DNA from: an uncultured Acetobacteraceae bacterium
Lineage (GTDB): Bacteria; Pseudomonadota; Alphaproteobacteria; Acetobacterales; Acetobacteraceae
Length of the DNA stretch: 48,524 nucleotides
Direction of reading: 5' to 3'
Assembly: GCA_903924985.1 (NCBI GenBank)
Contig: CAIYDT010000060.1
Span: 1-48,524, forward strand
Shown: positions 26,647 through 34,870 of the stretch, in pieces
Layout of the letters: each line of letters begins with the position of its first letter
How positions within the stretch are numbered: the first letter of the stretch is position 1
The notes under the pieces: model-generated
Told to the model about the DNA's origin: nothing
What the model saw: the letters and a program-made list of their open reading frames with translations, nothing else
Database searches by the model: none
Made by a program: the position numbers and the translations under genes

Positions 26647-26674
26647 CGGCGGGGGGGGTCGCTGCCCCCCGCCG
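26647..26674 (+). terminator. GC hairpin between cupin and flavoprotein genes
   Basis: Perfect 10-bp stem CGGCGGGGGG / CCCCCCGCCG with an eight-base loop, 15 bases after the cupin stop. No U-run. It could attenuate read-through into the flavoprotein gene 40 bases further on. Confidence 0.4.
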
Positions 26675-26714
26675 TCGGTGTCTGTGCCGGTGACCGCCGG
26701 TTTTCACTCAGGAA

Positions 26715-28184
26715 ATGATGATGCAACAACATTGGGATGTGGAAGCCGACGTCGTGGTCGTCGGTTTCGGGGCGGCCGGCATGGCGGCCGCCGTGACGGC
26801 GCACGAATTGGGCGCCAAGGTCGTGATTTTGGAAAAGGCCCCCGAGGGCGAGGAAGGCGGCAATACCCGCGTCGCCGGGCAGGGGTATCTGAACACCTCC
26901 TCGGTCGAGAGCGCCATCGCCTACCTGACCGCGCTCTGCGGCCCGTTCACCGTGCCGGAAGCGATGGTGAAGGTGTGGGCGGAGGAAATGTGCCTCAACA
27001 ACGACTGGCTCGCGACCCTGGGCGGCGATCCACAGGAGCATCAGCACCCGCCGGTCGGCATCGAATTCCCCGATCTGCCTGGTTCGGACTGCGTGCATAA
27101 ATTCCACGACGGCCCCACCTACGGGTATTCCTACACCTGGAAATTGTTCGAGCGGCTGGTGAAGGAACGCCCGATCCAGGTGCTTTACGAAACGCCGGGC
27201 AAGGCGCTGATCCAGCACGACAATACCAAGGAAATCCTGGGCGTGCGCGCGATGCGGGGTGACAAGCCGGTCTACGTCAAAGCCCGTAAAGGCGTGATTC
27301 TGACCTGCGGCGGGTTCGAGAACAATCAGGAGATGATCCGCAATTATCTTCCTGGCGTGCCTTACTGCTATACCTCGGGTTCGCCGTACAACGAAGGCGA
27401 CGGCATCACCATGGCGATGTCCGTGGGCGCCGACCTCTGGCACATGAACAACTACGCCGGCCCATCGATGGCGCTGAAGGTGCCGGAGGTCCGCACGACA
27501 TTTTCCATGCAGGCGCTACACTACAGCAAGCAACCGCCGGGCGGCATGATCGTTGTCGGTCCGGACGGGCGGCGCTTCACCGACGAGAAGTTCAAGACAA
27601 GGCATGGCAAGGTGCCGGTCAACGGCCGCTGGCTCCCGCTATCCACCCCATGCCCGATGTATTTGATCGTCGACCACGCGCATTTCTCGGCGGGGCCGCT
27701 GTACGATGGGCACCCGAGCCATGGATGGACGCAGATCGTCGAGAAATATGATTGGAGTGCGGATAACAGTAAGGAATTGGCGAAAGGCTGGATCAAGAAA
27801 GCGGACAGCATCGGTGCGCTGGCTTCTGTTATCGGGTTAGACCCGGTGACGCTGGAGGCGACCGTCGGTCGCTGGAACGGGTTCTGCGAGGCCGGTCACG
27901 ACGCGGAATTCGGCCGCACCATGATGATGACACCGATCGCGCAGGGACCGTTCTACGCGGTGGAAATGTCGCCCTCGATGCTGAACACCCAGGGCGGGCC
28001 TCGGCGTAACGAAAAGGCGCAGATCGTGCGTCCCGATGGGACGCCCATTCCCCGTCTGTATAGCTCAGGAGAGCTGGGGTCGATTTACTCCTACCTGTAC
28101 CAGGGCACCGGAAACCTGGGTGAGTGTCTCGCGTTCGGGCGGGTTGCTGCTCGGAATGCGGTGGCGGAGAAGGCTTGGGGGTGA
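26715..28184 (+). CDS. FAD-dependent oxidoreductase, fumarate reductase/ketosteroid dehydrogenase-like
   Basis: 489-residue flavoprotein (FAD_binding_2). The N-terminal dinucleotide motif is VVVVGFGAAGMAAAVTA, followed by VILEKAPEGEEGGNTRVAG; the FAD-closing C-terminus is GELGSIYSYLYQGTGNLGE then AFGRVAARNAV. The family includes fumarate reductases, L-aspartate oxidase and 3-ketosteroid dehydrogenases, i.e. C-C double bond reduction or formation. Three ATGs in a row open the frame behind CAGGAA. No signal peptide, so cytosolic. Its gene context (cupin, EthD, TauD, AhpD-like) suggests catabolism of a ring or unsaturated acid. Confidence 0.87.
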   Translation: MMMQQHWDVEADVVVVGFGAAGMAAAVTAHELGAKVVILEKAPEGEEGGNTRVAGQGYLNTSSVESAIAYLTALCGPFTVPEAMVKVWAEEMCLNNDWLATLGGDPQEHQHPPVGIEFPDLPGSDCVHKFHDGPTYGYSYTWKLFERLVKERPIQVLYETPGKALIQHDNTKEILGVRAMRGDKPVYVKARKGVILTCGGFENNQEMIRNYLPGVPYCYTSGSPYNEGDGITMAMSVGADLWHMNNYAGPSMALKVPEVRTTFSMQALHYSKQPPGGMIVVGPDGRRFTDEKFKTRHGKVPVNGRWLPLSTPCPMYLIVDHAHFSAGPLYDGHPSHGWTQIVEKYDWSADNSKELAKGWIKKADSIGALASVIGLDPVTLEATVGRWNGFCEAGHDAEFGRTMMMTPIAQGPFYAVEMSPSMLNTQGGPRRNEKAQIVRPDGTPIPRLYSSGELGSIYSYLYQGTGNLGECLAFGRVAARNAVAEKAWG

Positions 28185-28199
28185 TCCCGTCCCCACACA

Positions 28200-28232
28200 C
28201 CGCCATGGTCGGGTCAAGCCCGACCATGGCGG
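28200..28232. terminator. Palindromic hairpin between convergent genes
   Basis: CCGCCATGGTCGGG (28200-28213) pairs perfectly with 28219-28232, five-base loop. It lies between the flavoprotein stop (28184) and the EthD stop (28234-28236), so it can end transcription from both sides. The core (ATGGTCGGG...CCCGACCAT) is a familiar dispersed REP-like motif of alphaproteobacteria. Confidence 0.65.
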
Positions 28233-28233
28233 A

Positions 28234-28578
28234 TTATGACGGTTTCAGCGGAATGATCTCTTTCTCCTCGATCAAGAACGTCTTGATCTCGGAAATAATC
28301 AACGCCCCGTCATCGGTCAGCCGCTTCATCTCCGGCGTACGGGCCGCCGCTTCGTAGCTCGCCAGATCGTCGTACCATAGTTCGGCGATCCCATCGATCT
28401 GGACAGCACTCTCCGGCACGTCGGGCCGGGTGCGGGTATCCCGGATGTGCGACTGCACGTAGCGGCGGATACCGGGCACCGCCGAAGCCAGCGGCCCATG
28501 CACGTTCAGCCAATGATCCACGAACTGTTCATGGGTCAGATGCGGCTTGCGGGTCAGAAGACCGATCACTTTCAACAT
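28234..28578 (-). CDS. EthD-domain protein
   Basis: 114-residue ferredoxin-like alpha+beta barrel protein: MLKVIGLLTRKPHLTHEQF, then DHWLNVHGPLASAVPG, which is the EthD signature (F..yW...Hgpla....pg..rY). EthD-type proteins occur beside cytochrome P450 or oxygenase systems for ethers and other xenobiotics and may remove or process reactive intermediates. Last gene of a minus-strand unit running from the 537-residue protein through TauD and the AhpD-like gene; five bases separate it from the latter. Confidence 0.88.
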   Translation of the reverse strand: MLKVIGLLTRKPHLTHEQFVDHWLNVHGPLASAVPGIRRYVQSHIRDTRTRPDVPESAVQIDGIAELWYDDLASYEAAARTPEMKRLTDDGALIISEIKTFLIEEKEIIPLKPS

Positions 28579-28583
28579 GCGCG

Positions 28584-28988
28584 TCAGACCTGAAATTCGG
28601 GATCGACCGGCAGCTGCAAGCCGGTGACCAGTGCGTTGGTTGTCGCGGCCATCCCGATCACGGCCATCAGCTCAGCGTGTTGCTCGCCGGTCATGCCCTT
28701 CGCTTTGGCCGCGGCGGTGTGGGAGTGGATGCAATAGGAGCATCCGTTGGCAGTCGAAACCGCGATGTAGATCAGTTCCTTGGTCAGCGGATCCAGTGCC
28801 CCCGGCGCGAACATCACCGCCTTCAGATCCGCCCAGGTACGCTCCAGGACCGCGGGCTGGTTCGCCAGCCCGCGCCAGAAATTGTTGACGAAATCCGAGT
28901 TTCGGATCCCACGGATATCGTCGAACACCGCTTTGACCCGAGGGTCCCGCGCGACCTCCTCGTCAGTCCAAAGTTTGACGGTCGCCAA
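28584..28988 (-). CDS. Carboxymuconolactone decarboxylase/AhpD-like protein
   Basis: 134-residue helical protein with the AhpD core E...C-S-Y-C-X3-H: KELIYIAVSTANGCSYCIHS then H. The CxxC and His make it a likely thiol-disulfide or peroxidase-type enzyme instead of a true decarboxylase. No ATG fits: the start is a TTG at 28988, two bases after the dioxygenase stop, with GAGGCGG from the end of the preceding gene acting as ribosome site. This argues for translational coupling with TauD. Confidence 0.85.
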   Translation of the reverse strand: MATVKLWTDEEVARDPRVKAVFDDIRGIRNSDFVNNFWRGLANQPAVLERTWADLKAVMFAPGALDPLTKELIYIAVSTANGCSYCIHSHTAAAKAKGMTGEQHAELMAVIGMAATTNALVTGLQLPVDPEFQV

Positions 28989-28990
28989 GA

Positions 28991-29881
28991 CTAAGCCGCC
29001 TCCGCCATCGTGGACCGCATCCCCGCGACGGTCGTGCGGTGCATATCCCGCACCTGGGTCGCATCGAAGGGCCGCGACCGGTGCATCGTCGCGCGATTGT
29101 CCCACACCACCAGATCGTTCATCGTCCACTTGTGCGAATAGACGAATTTGCGTTGGGTGGCGTGCTCCGTCAGGTCGCGCAGGAACGCGCGCGCCTCAGG
29201 AGTCGGCCAGCCGAGAATCGTTCCGGCATGCGAGGCCAGGTAAAGTGACTTCCGCCCGGTCGACGGATGCGTCCGCACCAGCCGCTGCTGCACCGGTGCG
29301 AAATTCTTCCGCTCCTCATCGGTGAAATCCCCGAACCCGATCAGCGCCCGAGAGAAAAGCTGGGAGTGCTCGCACACCAGCGGCAGGCACTCGGCCTGGG
29401 TTTCCGGGTCCAGCGTATCCCAAGCGGCGCGCATATCGGCGAATTCGGTGTTCCCCCCGGCATCCGGAATGATCCGAGCCGACAGCAGCGAGAACTTCGC
29501 CGGCACGACCTTGAACGACGAGTCCGAATGCCAGAGACGCGTGCCAAGGCTGAACAACCGCCGGCGGTTTTCGCGCCCCAGCACCTTGTTGTCGTTATCG
29601 AGGTTCGAAATATCGGCGATATGCGCGCCGAGCCGCTGCTCCTTGTCCGTCCGTAAATTATTGGTCGCCAGCTCGAGTTCTCCGAAATTGCGGGAGAACG
29701 CCATCTGCGTCTCGTCCGTCAGCGCCTGATCGTGGAAGACCAGCACACCGAACGCGTCCATGCCCTTTTCGATTTGCGCCGCCTCGGACCGGGTCAGCGG
29801 CTTGGTGATATCGACGCCCGACACCACGCCCGCGAAAAACGGGCGCGAAACGGGGTCGATTGCCTCGATGGTCAGCGTCAT
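28991..29881 (-). CDS. TauD/TfdA-family Fe(II)/2-oxoglutarate dioxygenase
   Basis: 296-residue non-haem iron oxygenase that hydroxylates a substrate with consumption of 2-oxoglutarate and O2. The facial triad is H118 and D120 (TRLWHSDSSF) and H267 (ATMHRSRPFD); an Arg in RDMHRTTV binds 2-oxoglutarate. The GRxSLY-like stretch GRKSLYLASHA and MDAFGVLVFHDQ are as in TfdA (2,4-dichlorophenoxyacetate) and related enzymes. Twelve bases downstream of the 537-residue unknown; one operon with AhpD-like and EthD. Confidence 0.92.
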   Translation of the reverse strand: MTLTIEAIDPVSRPFFAGVVSGVDITKPLTRSEAAQIEKGMDAFGVLVFHDQALTDETQMAFSRNFGELELATNNLRTDKEQRLGAHIADISNLDNDNKVLGRENRRRLFSLGTRLWHSDSSFKVVPAKFSLLSARIIPDAGGNTEFADMRAAWDTLDPETQAECLPLVCEHSQLFSRALIGFGDFTDEERKNFAPVQQRLVRTHPSTGRKSLYLASHAGTILGWPTPEARAFLRDLTEHATQRKFVYSHKWTMNDLVVWDNRATMHRSRPFDATQVRDMHRTTVAGMRSTMAEAA

Positions 29882-29893
29882 GGTCCGGCCCCT

Positions 29894-31507
29894 TTACGCG
29901 GAGATTTCGCTGAAGCCGAACGCCTGACCAAACCGGCGGGACGGCTCCTGCGTGTCGCCGTATTTGCGGTGCCCGGCAGTGTGCCAAGCGGCGGCCAGCA
30001 GCAGCAGATCGCGGTTCGGGTGCTGATTGGTGCCCCAATCCATCAGCATGCACTGGGCAATTTCCTGGTTGTGCGGGTCGTTGCCGTGCCGGCAAGCGGA
30101 CAGCGCGATCCGCTGCACCAGCGGTGCCTTGTCGGCGACATTCTCGATATAGGCCTGCGTCCAGTCCGCGCTGTCCTGAATATTGACGCTGAGGATGGCG
30201 CTTTCGACCCGGTCCAACAGTTGCCCGGCGGTCATAGCGCTGGCGCCAGCCGGTGCCTTGGCCACGAACGGGGTGGAGTCATTCAGGCCTTGCTGGCATT
30301 CCGCCACCCGGTTGGCGAAGCTGGCCGCGACGTAGAGCAGCCGCAGCCGGCGCGGATGGTCGAAATTGTCCCAGAACCACGCCAGGGTGTTGTGGTACTC
30401 ATAGCAGTGGTGCGGCATGTTGAACCAGTTGGGATCGCGCGTTTCCAGCACGATCTGGCCGATCGCCAACTGCAGCACATCCAGGATCCGGCGCGGGTTT
30501 TGGCCGGATTTCAGCATGCGGGTCATGACCTCGAACGCGTTGATTTCGCGCCCGCGGGTGATGGCGTGGATCAGCGCGTTCGCGTCCTCGGCCGGCACCG
30601 GGCCGGTCTGGCTCAGCGTCGCCAGCTCTTTTTCGCCCACGCCGCCATAGGGGACGGCGCGCAGGACCTCGCCGTCGATATTCATCCGGATCCAGTTGCA
30701 GGCGAACTCGTAGGTCGAGTACCAGCGCGGCCCGACGGCGACGTCCAGCGCCCCGGCGTAGATCACGTTATGGGCGTTTTCCCAGCCCAACGCGTTGCCG
30801 AGCTCGACGGTGGAGCGGGTGCGGTAGGCTTTGTGGCCGGTCGTGTAGGACCGGTTGTGCAGCACGCGGTCCTGCACATCCATCAGGCCGGCGAAGCACA
30901 TCTCGGCCAGGACTTCCTTGCGGTCGGCCTTTTCCTCGAAATTGCCGAGAAACAGCTTATAAGCGTCGATCACGTTGCCGCGGTGCACCTGGGTCATCCA
31001 TTCGCCCAGGCGTTCCTTCAGCGGCGCGTTAACGCGCAGCGGCTGTTGGTCTTCCCAATAGACCTTGGGGGCCGGCGGGTTCGGCTCCAGCTCCCCATGG
31101 TTGCCGCGGTGGCGGGTGTAGTGGCCGGGCGCCTGGTCCAGCTTCTGGGCCCAGATATCAAGGCCGGTGGGGATGTACCAGATGGTCTGCGCCATCGGCA
31201 GCATCGCCAAATGGCTCGGCATCATCTTCGACAGGTTGATGGTGGCTCGGGCGCTCAGCAGGCAGTGGTCGTTGTTGACGAAATTGGGGTACCCGTCGTC
31301 GATCCGCTCATGATAAGGCACATGCGTGTAGGGGGCATGGATGCGCACCCCCTCGGCGATGATCTCGTTCATCGGCCGGCCGGCCTTGATCAGGTCGTAG
31401 TAGACGTCGCTGGCGCCCCGCTGGTCGCGCATTAAGCAGCGATCTTCCAGCTTCGCGTACAGGGCGTTGGCGGTGCTGTCGCGGGATAAGTCGGTCTGGC
31501 TGTCCAT
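29894..31507 (-). CDS. Large His-rich protein of unknown family
   Basis: 537-residue, apparently soluble and mostly helical protein; no domain recognised with confidence. His-rich blocks recur: THVPYHERIDDGYPNFVNND (61-80) then H81, GHYTRHRGNHGEL (128-140), NMPHHCYEYHNTLAWFWDNF near residue 390, SACRHGNDPHN and AAAWHTAGHRKYGD near the C-terminus. Such spacing could hold metals. It distantly recalls questin-oxidase-type (DUF4243) helical oxygenases, but this is a weak impression. The ATG at 31507 has AAGGGAG. First gene of the TauD-AhpD-EthD unit, so it probably acts on the same compound. Confidence 0.75.
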   Translation of the reverse strand: MDSQTDLSRDSTANALYAKLEDRCLMRDQRGASDVYYDLIKAGRPMNEIIAEGVRIHAPYTHVPYHERIDDGYPNFVNNDHCLLSARATINLSKMMPSHLAMLPMAQTIWYIPTGLDIWAQKLDQAPGHYTRHRGNHGELEPNPPAPKVYWEDQQPLRVNAPLKERLGEWMTQVHRGNVIDAYKLFLGNFEEKADRKEVLAEMCFAGLMDVQDRVLHNRSYTTGHKAYRTRSTVELGNALGWENAHNVIYAGALDVAVGPRWYSTYEFACNWIRMNIDGEVLRAVPYGGVGEKELATLSQTGPVPAEDANALIHAITRGREINAFEVMTRMLKSGQNPRRILDVLQLAIGQIVLETRDPNWFNMPHHCYEYHNTLAWFWDNFDHPRRLRLLYVAASFANRVAECQQGLNDSTPFVAKAPAGASAMTAGQLLDRVESAILSVNIQDSADWTQAYIENVADKAPLVQRIALSACRHGNDPHNQEIAQCMLMDWGTNQHPNRDLLLLAAAWHTAGHRKYGDTQEPSRRFGQAFGFSEISA

Positions 31508-31547
31508 CTCGGGCTCCCTTGGATCATTCGGTTGGGGCGATCCTACG

Positions 31548-31577
31548 CTTGACAGGCCGCCGCCGACAACCATCGTA
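31548..31577 (+). promoter_or_regulatory. Candidate promoter of NHL-repeat gene
   Basis: CTTGACA (31548-31554) matches the alphaproteobacterial -35 consensus; 17-18 bases later comes ATCGTA/TCGTAG, a poor -10. It lies within the 99 bases separating the NHL gene from the divergent 537-residue protein gene. Confidence 0.35.
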
Positions 31578-31606
31578 GCCTCAGGGGCAAACGAGGGAGC
31601 GGCACG

Positions 31607-32602
31607 ATGGCTTGGATCATCTCGACAGCGGTTGGAACGGGCACGCAAGGGCACAGCGGCGATGGTGGTCCCGCGCTGGAGGCATTGCTGAACAACCCCT
31701 TCGACATCGCGTTTTCCACCGACGGAGACATGATTTTCTCTGATACGTTCAATCATTGTATCCGGCGTATGAATGCCAAAACCGGCGTCATTAGCAACGT
31801 TGCCGGCACCTGCGAACGGGGGTTCGCGGGCGACGGAAGCCCCGCGACCGAGGCCCTGCTAAACGAGCCTTATGGGGTGGTGGTGAGCCATGGGGGAAAG
31901 ATTTTTTTCGCCGACCGGCTGAACCGGCGGGTTCGCCAGATCGACCCGGCCGGGCGGATCAGTACCCTGGCAGGCGACGGATCGGGCAAATACAGCGGCG
32001 ACGGCGGTCCGGCCACGGTCGCTGGACTGGCCGAACCCAACGGTTTGGCGCTTAACGAGGCCCAAACCCACTTGTATATCGCAGACGTCGCCGATCACCG
32101 GGTGCGGGTGGTGGACTTGACCACCGGGATCATCGGCACCTTCGCCGGGACCGGGGAGGCCAAACACGACGGCGACGGCGGCCCCGCGACGTCCGCCGGC
32201 ATCTTCGGTGCCCGAGCGGTGGCCTTCGCACCGGACGGGTCGCTGTATGTGATGGAGCGGCAGGGCAGCAGCATCCGCCAGGTCCGCGACGGCATCATCC
32301 AAACCGTCGCCGGCACTCCGAATGAACGTGGCTATGCAGGCGACGGCGGGGATGCTCGGGTCGCGGTATTCGCCGCGCCGAAGGAGATGGCCGTGGATAA
32401 AGATGGCAACATATACGTCGTGGATACCGAAAACCACGCGATCCGCCGGATCGACGCCCGTACGTGGGTGGTGGACACCATCGCCGGGCCAGCGACCGGG
32501 GCTGGCCTCGGACGCCCGCACGGCGCGGCGGTCGGGCCGGACGGTGCGGTCTACATCGGCGACAGCGAGACCCACCGGGTGCGGAAGCTGACTCAGGCGT
32601 AG
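31607..32602 (+). CDS. NHL-repeat beta-propeller protein
   Basis: 331-residue protein built of about six NHL-type repeats, each with a phrase such as GTGTQGHSGDGGPALEALL, LNEPYGVVV, FFADRLNRRVRQID and IGDSETHRVRKL. The G.G..GDGGPAT.A.L..P variant is common in bacterial NHL/SMP-30-like proteins. No signal peptide is visible, so a cytosolic lactonase-like or binding role is possible. A GAGGGAG site precedes the ATG. It runs in the same direction as the binding-protein genes, 64 bases before the first. Confidence 0.85.
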   Translation: MAWIISTAVGTGTQGHSGDGGPALEALLNNPFDIAFSTDGDMIFSDTFNHCIRRMNAKTGVISNVAGTCERGFAGDGSPATEALLNEPYGVVVSHGGKIFFADRLNRRVRQIDPAGRISTLAGDGSGKYSGDGGPATVAGLAEPNGLALNEAQTHLYIADVADHRVRVVDLTTGIIGTFAGTGEAKHDGDGGPATSAGIFGARAVAFAPDGSLYVMERQGSSIRQVRDGIIQTVAGTPNERGYAGDGGDARVAVFAAPKEMAVDKDGNIYVVDTENHAIRRIDARTWVVDTIAGPATGAGLGRPHGAAVGPDGAVYIGDSETHRVRKLTQA

Positions 32603-32666
32603 ACGGTTTCCCGCGCGGGATGGCTGTGCTCTAACGGTCGCAAGAAAATCCAAGGGGAGGTACGCG

Positions 32667-33731
32667 ATGCGCAGATACGCTTCGATAGCGGCCATGTTGG
32701 GCGCGCTGCTGTTCACCACCGGCGCCGGGGCCGCCGACCTCTGCGCCAACCCGCGTCAGATGGACGGCTTCAAGACCTGCGCCGACGTCGCCAAGGCAGA
32801 GGCCGAGGGGTCGGTCGTGGTCTATTCCACCGACCCCGAGGACGGATCGGAGAAAGTGCTCGCCCGCTTCCATAAGATGTTCCCGAAGATTTCCACCGGC
32901 TACGTGCGGCTGCAGGCCGGTGCGCTGTACGCCAAGTTGCTGTCGGAGCGGCAGGCAAAGTCTTACCTGGTGGATATCGTGCAGCTATCCGACATGAGCC
33001 TGGTGCTCGATTTCCAGAAGCGTGGCGGCTGGATGGAATATAAGTCCCCGGAAATGGTGCATTACAAGCCGGAATGGAAAAGCACGCCGGAGGGGTTCTT
33101 TACGTGGGGCGCCATCGGCGTCGCGGCCATCGCCTATAACCCAAACCTGGTGCCGCCGGATCAGGCGCCAAAAAACTGGCTGGATGCCGTCGATCCCCGC
33201 TGGAAGGACTCGATCACCAGCAAGGCCTCGACGTCGGGGATGCAGCACATGACGTGGTATCTGCTGCGGCAGCTTTATGGCGACGACTACTGGAAGAAAT
33301 TCGCCGCGCTGAACCCCAAGGGTTTTGATTCGTATGTGCAGCAATATGGCCGCACCGTCGACGGGCAGGAGAAGATCATCCACACCGCGCAATACTCCGG
33401 CTATTTGCTGGCGAAAGCCAAGGGCGCGCCGATCGCGTACGTCTACCCGCCGGACGGTCTGATCGCGGTGCCGGAAAGCTGGGGCGCGGTGAAGGAAGCC
33501 CCGCATCAGGAAGCCGCGAAGCTGTTCCTGGACTGGTTCATCGGGCTGCCGGGGCAGAACGCCTACGGGCAGGACCTGATGTATAATTCCTTGCGCACCG
33601 ACGTCACGCCGCCGCCCGGCGGCGTTAGCCCGACGGAGATGAAGCTGCTGTTCCCCAAGGACTGGGATGCGTTCATCAAGACGCATACGCAGTTCGTGAA
33701 GGAATGGGATAAGATAACGGGGATGCGGTGA
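32667..33731 (+). CDS. ABC transporter periplasmic binding protein 1 (AfuA/Fbp-like)
   Basis: 354-residue periplasmic solute-binding protein. Signal peptide MRRYASIAAMLGALLFTTGA with cleavage near residue 22; the mature part starts with CANPRQMDGFKTCADV, whose two Cys may form a disulfide. Later blocks (VVVYSTDPED, AGALYAKLLSERQ, DIVQLSDM, PKNWLDAVDPRWKD) fit cluster D iron/2-aminoethylphosphonate/thiamine-type receptors. An AAGGGGAGGT ribosome site is very strong. Paralogous to the next gene. Ligand unknown; iron-binding tyrosine pairs were not verified. Confidence 0.88.
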   Translation: MRRYASIAAMLGALLFTTGAGAADLCANPRQMDGFKTCADVAKAEAEGSVVVYSTDPEDGSEKVLARFHKMFPKISTGYVRLQAGALYAKLLSERQAKSYLVDIVQLSDMSLVLDFQKRGGWMEYKSPEMVHYKPEWKSTPEGFFTWGAIGVAAIAYNPNLVPPDQAPKNWLDAVDPRWKDSITSKASTSGMQHMTWYLLRQLYGDDYWKKFAALNPKGFDSYVQQYGRTVDGQEKIIHTAQYSGYLLAKAKGAPIAYVYPPDGLIAVPESWGAVKEAPHQEAAKLFLDWFIGLPGQNAYGQDLMYNSLRTDVTPPPGGVSPTEMKLLFPKDWDAFIKTHTQFVKEWDKITGMR

Positions 33732-33740
33732 TGTCTATAT

Positions 33741-33829
33741 CGTCATGGCGGGCGGAGGCCCGCCGCCCACGTCTTTTCCGGCAGCCAACATCGCAAGACG
33801 TGGATGGCGGGCCTTCGCCCGCCATGACG
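33741..33829. repeat. REPIN-like palindromic element between the two binding-protein genes
   Basis: Two 35-bp arms (33741-33775 and 33795-33829) are inverted copies with 32 of 35 positions matching, separated by 19 bases. Each arm itself folds (GGCGGGC...GCCCGCC). The outer ends read CGTCATGGCGGGC. Such paired palindromes are dispersed, non-autonomous repeats. The right arm contains the likely start codon of the next gene. Confidence 0.85.
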
Positions 33830-34867
33830 TTAGTGTTGTGCTTTGCCCTGCTGTTTTGCACCCTCCCCGCCTTCGCCTGCCCGACCCCCCGCCAGATGGA
33901 CGGGTTCAAGACCTGCGCCGACGTTGCGCAGGCGGAGCAAGAAGGAAAACTCGTCCTCTACGCGACCGACCCGGAATCGGCGACGGAACAGATGCTCGCC
34001 CGCTTCCACGACGCCTTCCCGAAAATCGTCCCCACATATCTGCGTTTGCAAGGTGGTGCGCTCTACGCGCGCCTGCTCGCCGAACGGCAGGGCGGGGTCT
34101 TTACCGCCGATGTCCTGCAACCCGCCGACATGGGGTTCGCGCTCGATTTCCAGAAACGCGGCGGCTATATGCGTTACGTGTCGCCGGAGCTCGACGCGTT
34201 CAAACCGGAATATCGCTCCAGGCCCGAGGGCGATTTCACCTGGGGCGCGATGGTCGTCGCGGGCATTGCCTATAACCCGAAACTCGTTTCCGAAGCCGAG
34301 GCGCCGCGCGACTGGCCGGATATGCTGAACCCCAAATGGGCGGACGCGATTTCGGTTAAGGTGACGATCTCCGGCTTGCAGCACACGACGTGGTTCATGC
34401 TGCGGAAGCTGTACGGCGACGACTTCTGGGGCAAATTCGCGCCGTCCAAGCCGCACGCCTTCGATAGCTACGTGCAGCAGTTCGACCGCTTGGTGAACGG
34501 GCAGGACAAGGTCGCGATCACCGCGCAATATTCCGGCTACTTGCTGATGAAATCCAAAGGCGCACCGGTCGGGTTCGTCATCCCCCCCAGCGGCCTGACT
34601 GCCACGCCGCAGCCCTGGGGCATCGTGAAGGAGGCGCCGCACCCCGCCGCCGCGCAGCTGTTCATGGACTGGTTCCTCAGCCTGCCGGGTCAGACCGCCA
34701 ACGTTAAGTACCAGTTCACCCATTCGCTGCGCCCCGACGCCCCCGCGCCGCCCGGCGGCGTCAAGGCCACGGAATTCAAGCTGCTGGTGCCCGACGACTG
34801 GCACGCGCTGGAGCAGTCGCACGCGCAATACGTGAAAGAGTGGAACAAATTGACGGGAATGCGCTGA
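33824..34867 (+). CDS. ABC transporter periplasmic binding protein 2 (paralogue)
   Basis: 347 residues from the ATG at 33824, which gives a good signal peptide (MTLVLCFALLFCTLPAFA) before CPTPRQMDGFKTCADV. The mature protein closely parallels the upstream binding protein along its full length (RQMDGFKTCADVA, LARFH, ALYA, WGAM/WGAI, SGYLL), so the two arose by tandem duplication. An alternative ATG at 33728, overlapping the previous stop, would add 32 residues encoded by the palindromic repeat and hide the signal peptide. No clear Shine-Dalgarno precedes 33824. The permease gene follows after 3 bases. Confidence 0.85.
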   Translation: MTLVLCFALLFCTLPAFACPTPRQMDGFKTCADVAQAEQEGKLVLYATDPESATEQMLARFHDAFPKIVPTYLRLQGGALYARLLAERQGGVFTADVLQPADMGFALDFQKRGGYMRYVSPELDAFKPEYRSRPEGDFTWGAMVVAGIAYNPKLVSEAEAPRDWPDMLNPKWADAISVKVTISGLQHTTWFMLRKLYGDDFWGKFAPSKPHAFDSYVQQFDRLVNGQDKVAITAQYSGYLLMKSKGAPVGFVIPPSGLTATPQPWGIVKEAPHPAAAQLFMDWFLSLPGQTANVKYQFTHSLRPDAPAPPGGVKATEFKLLVPDDWHALEQSHAQYVKEWNKLTGMR

Positions 34868-34870
34868 CCG

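Noticed and set aside
32609-32620. TCCCGCGCGGGA palindrome as terminator after the NHL gene
   Set aside because: Too short to form a stable loop and lacks a T-run; a plain GC palindrome is likely by chance at this composition.
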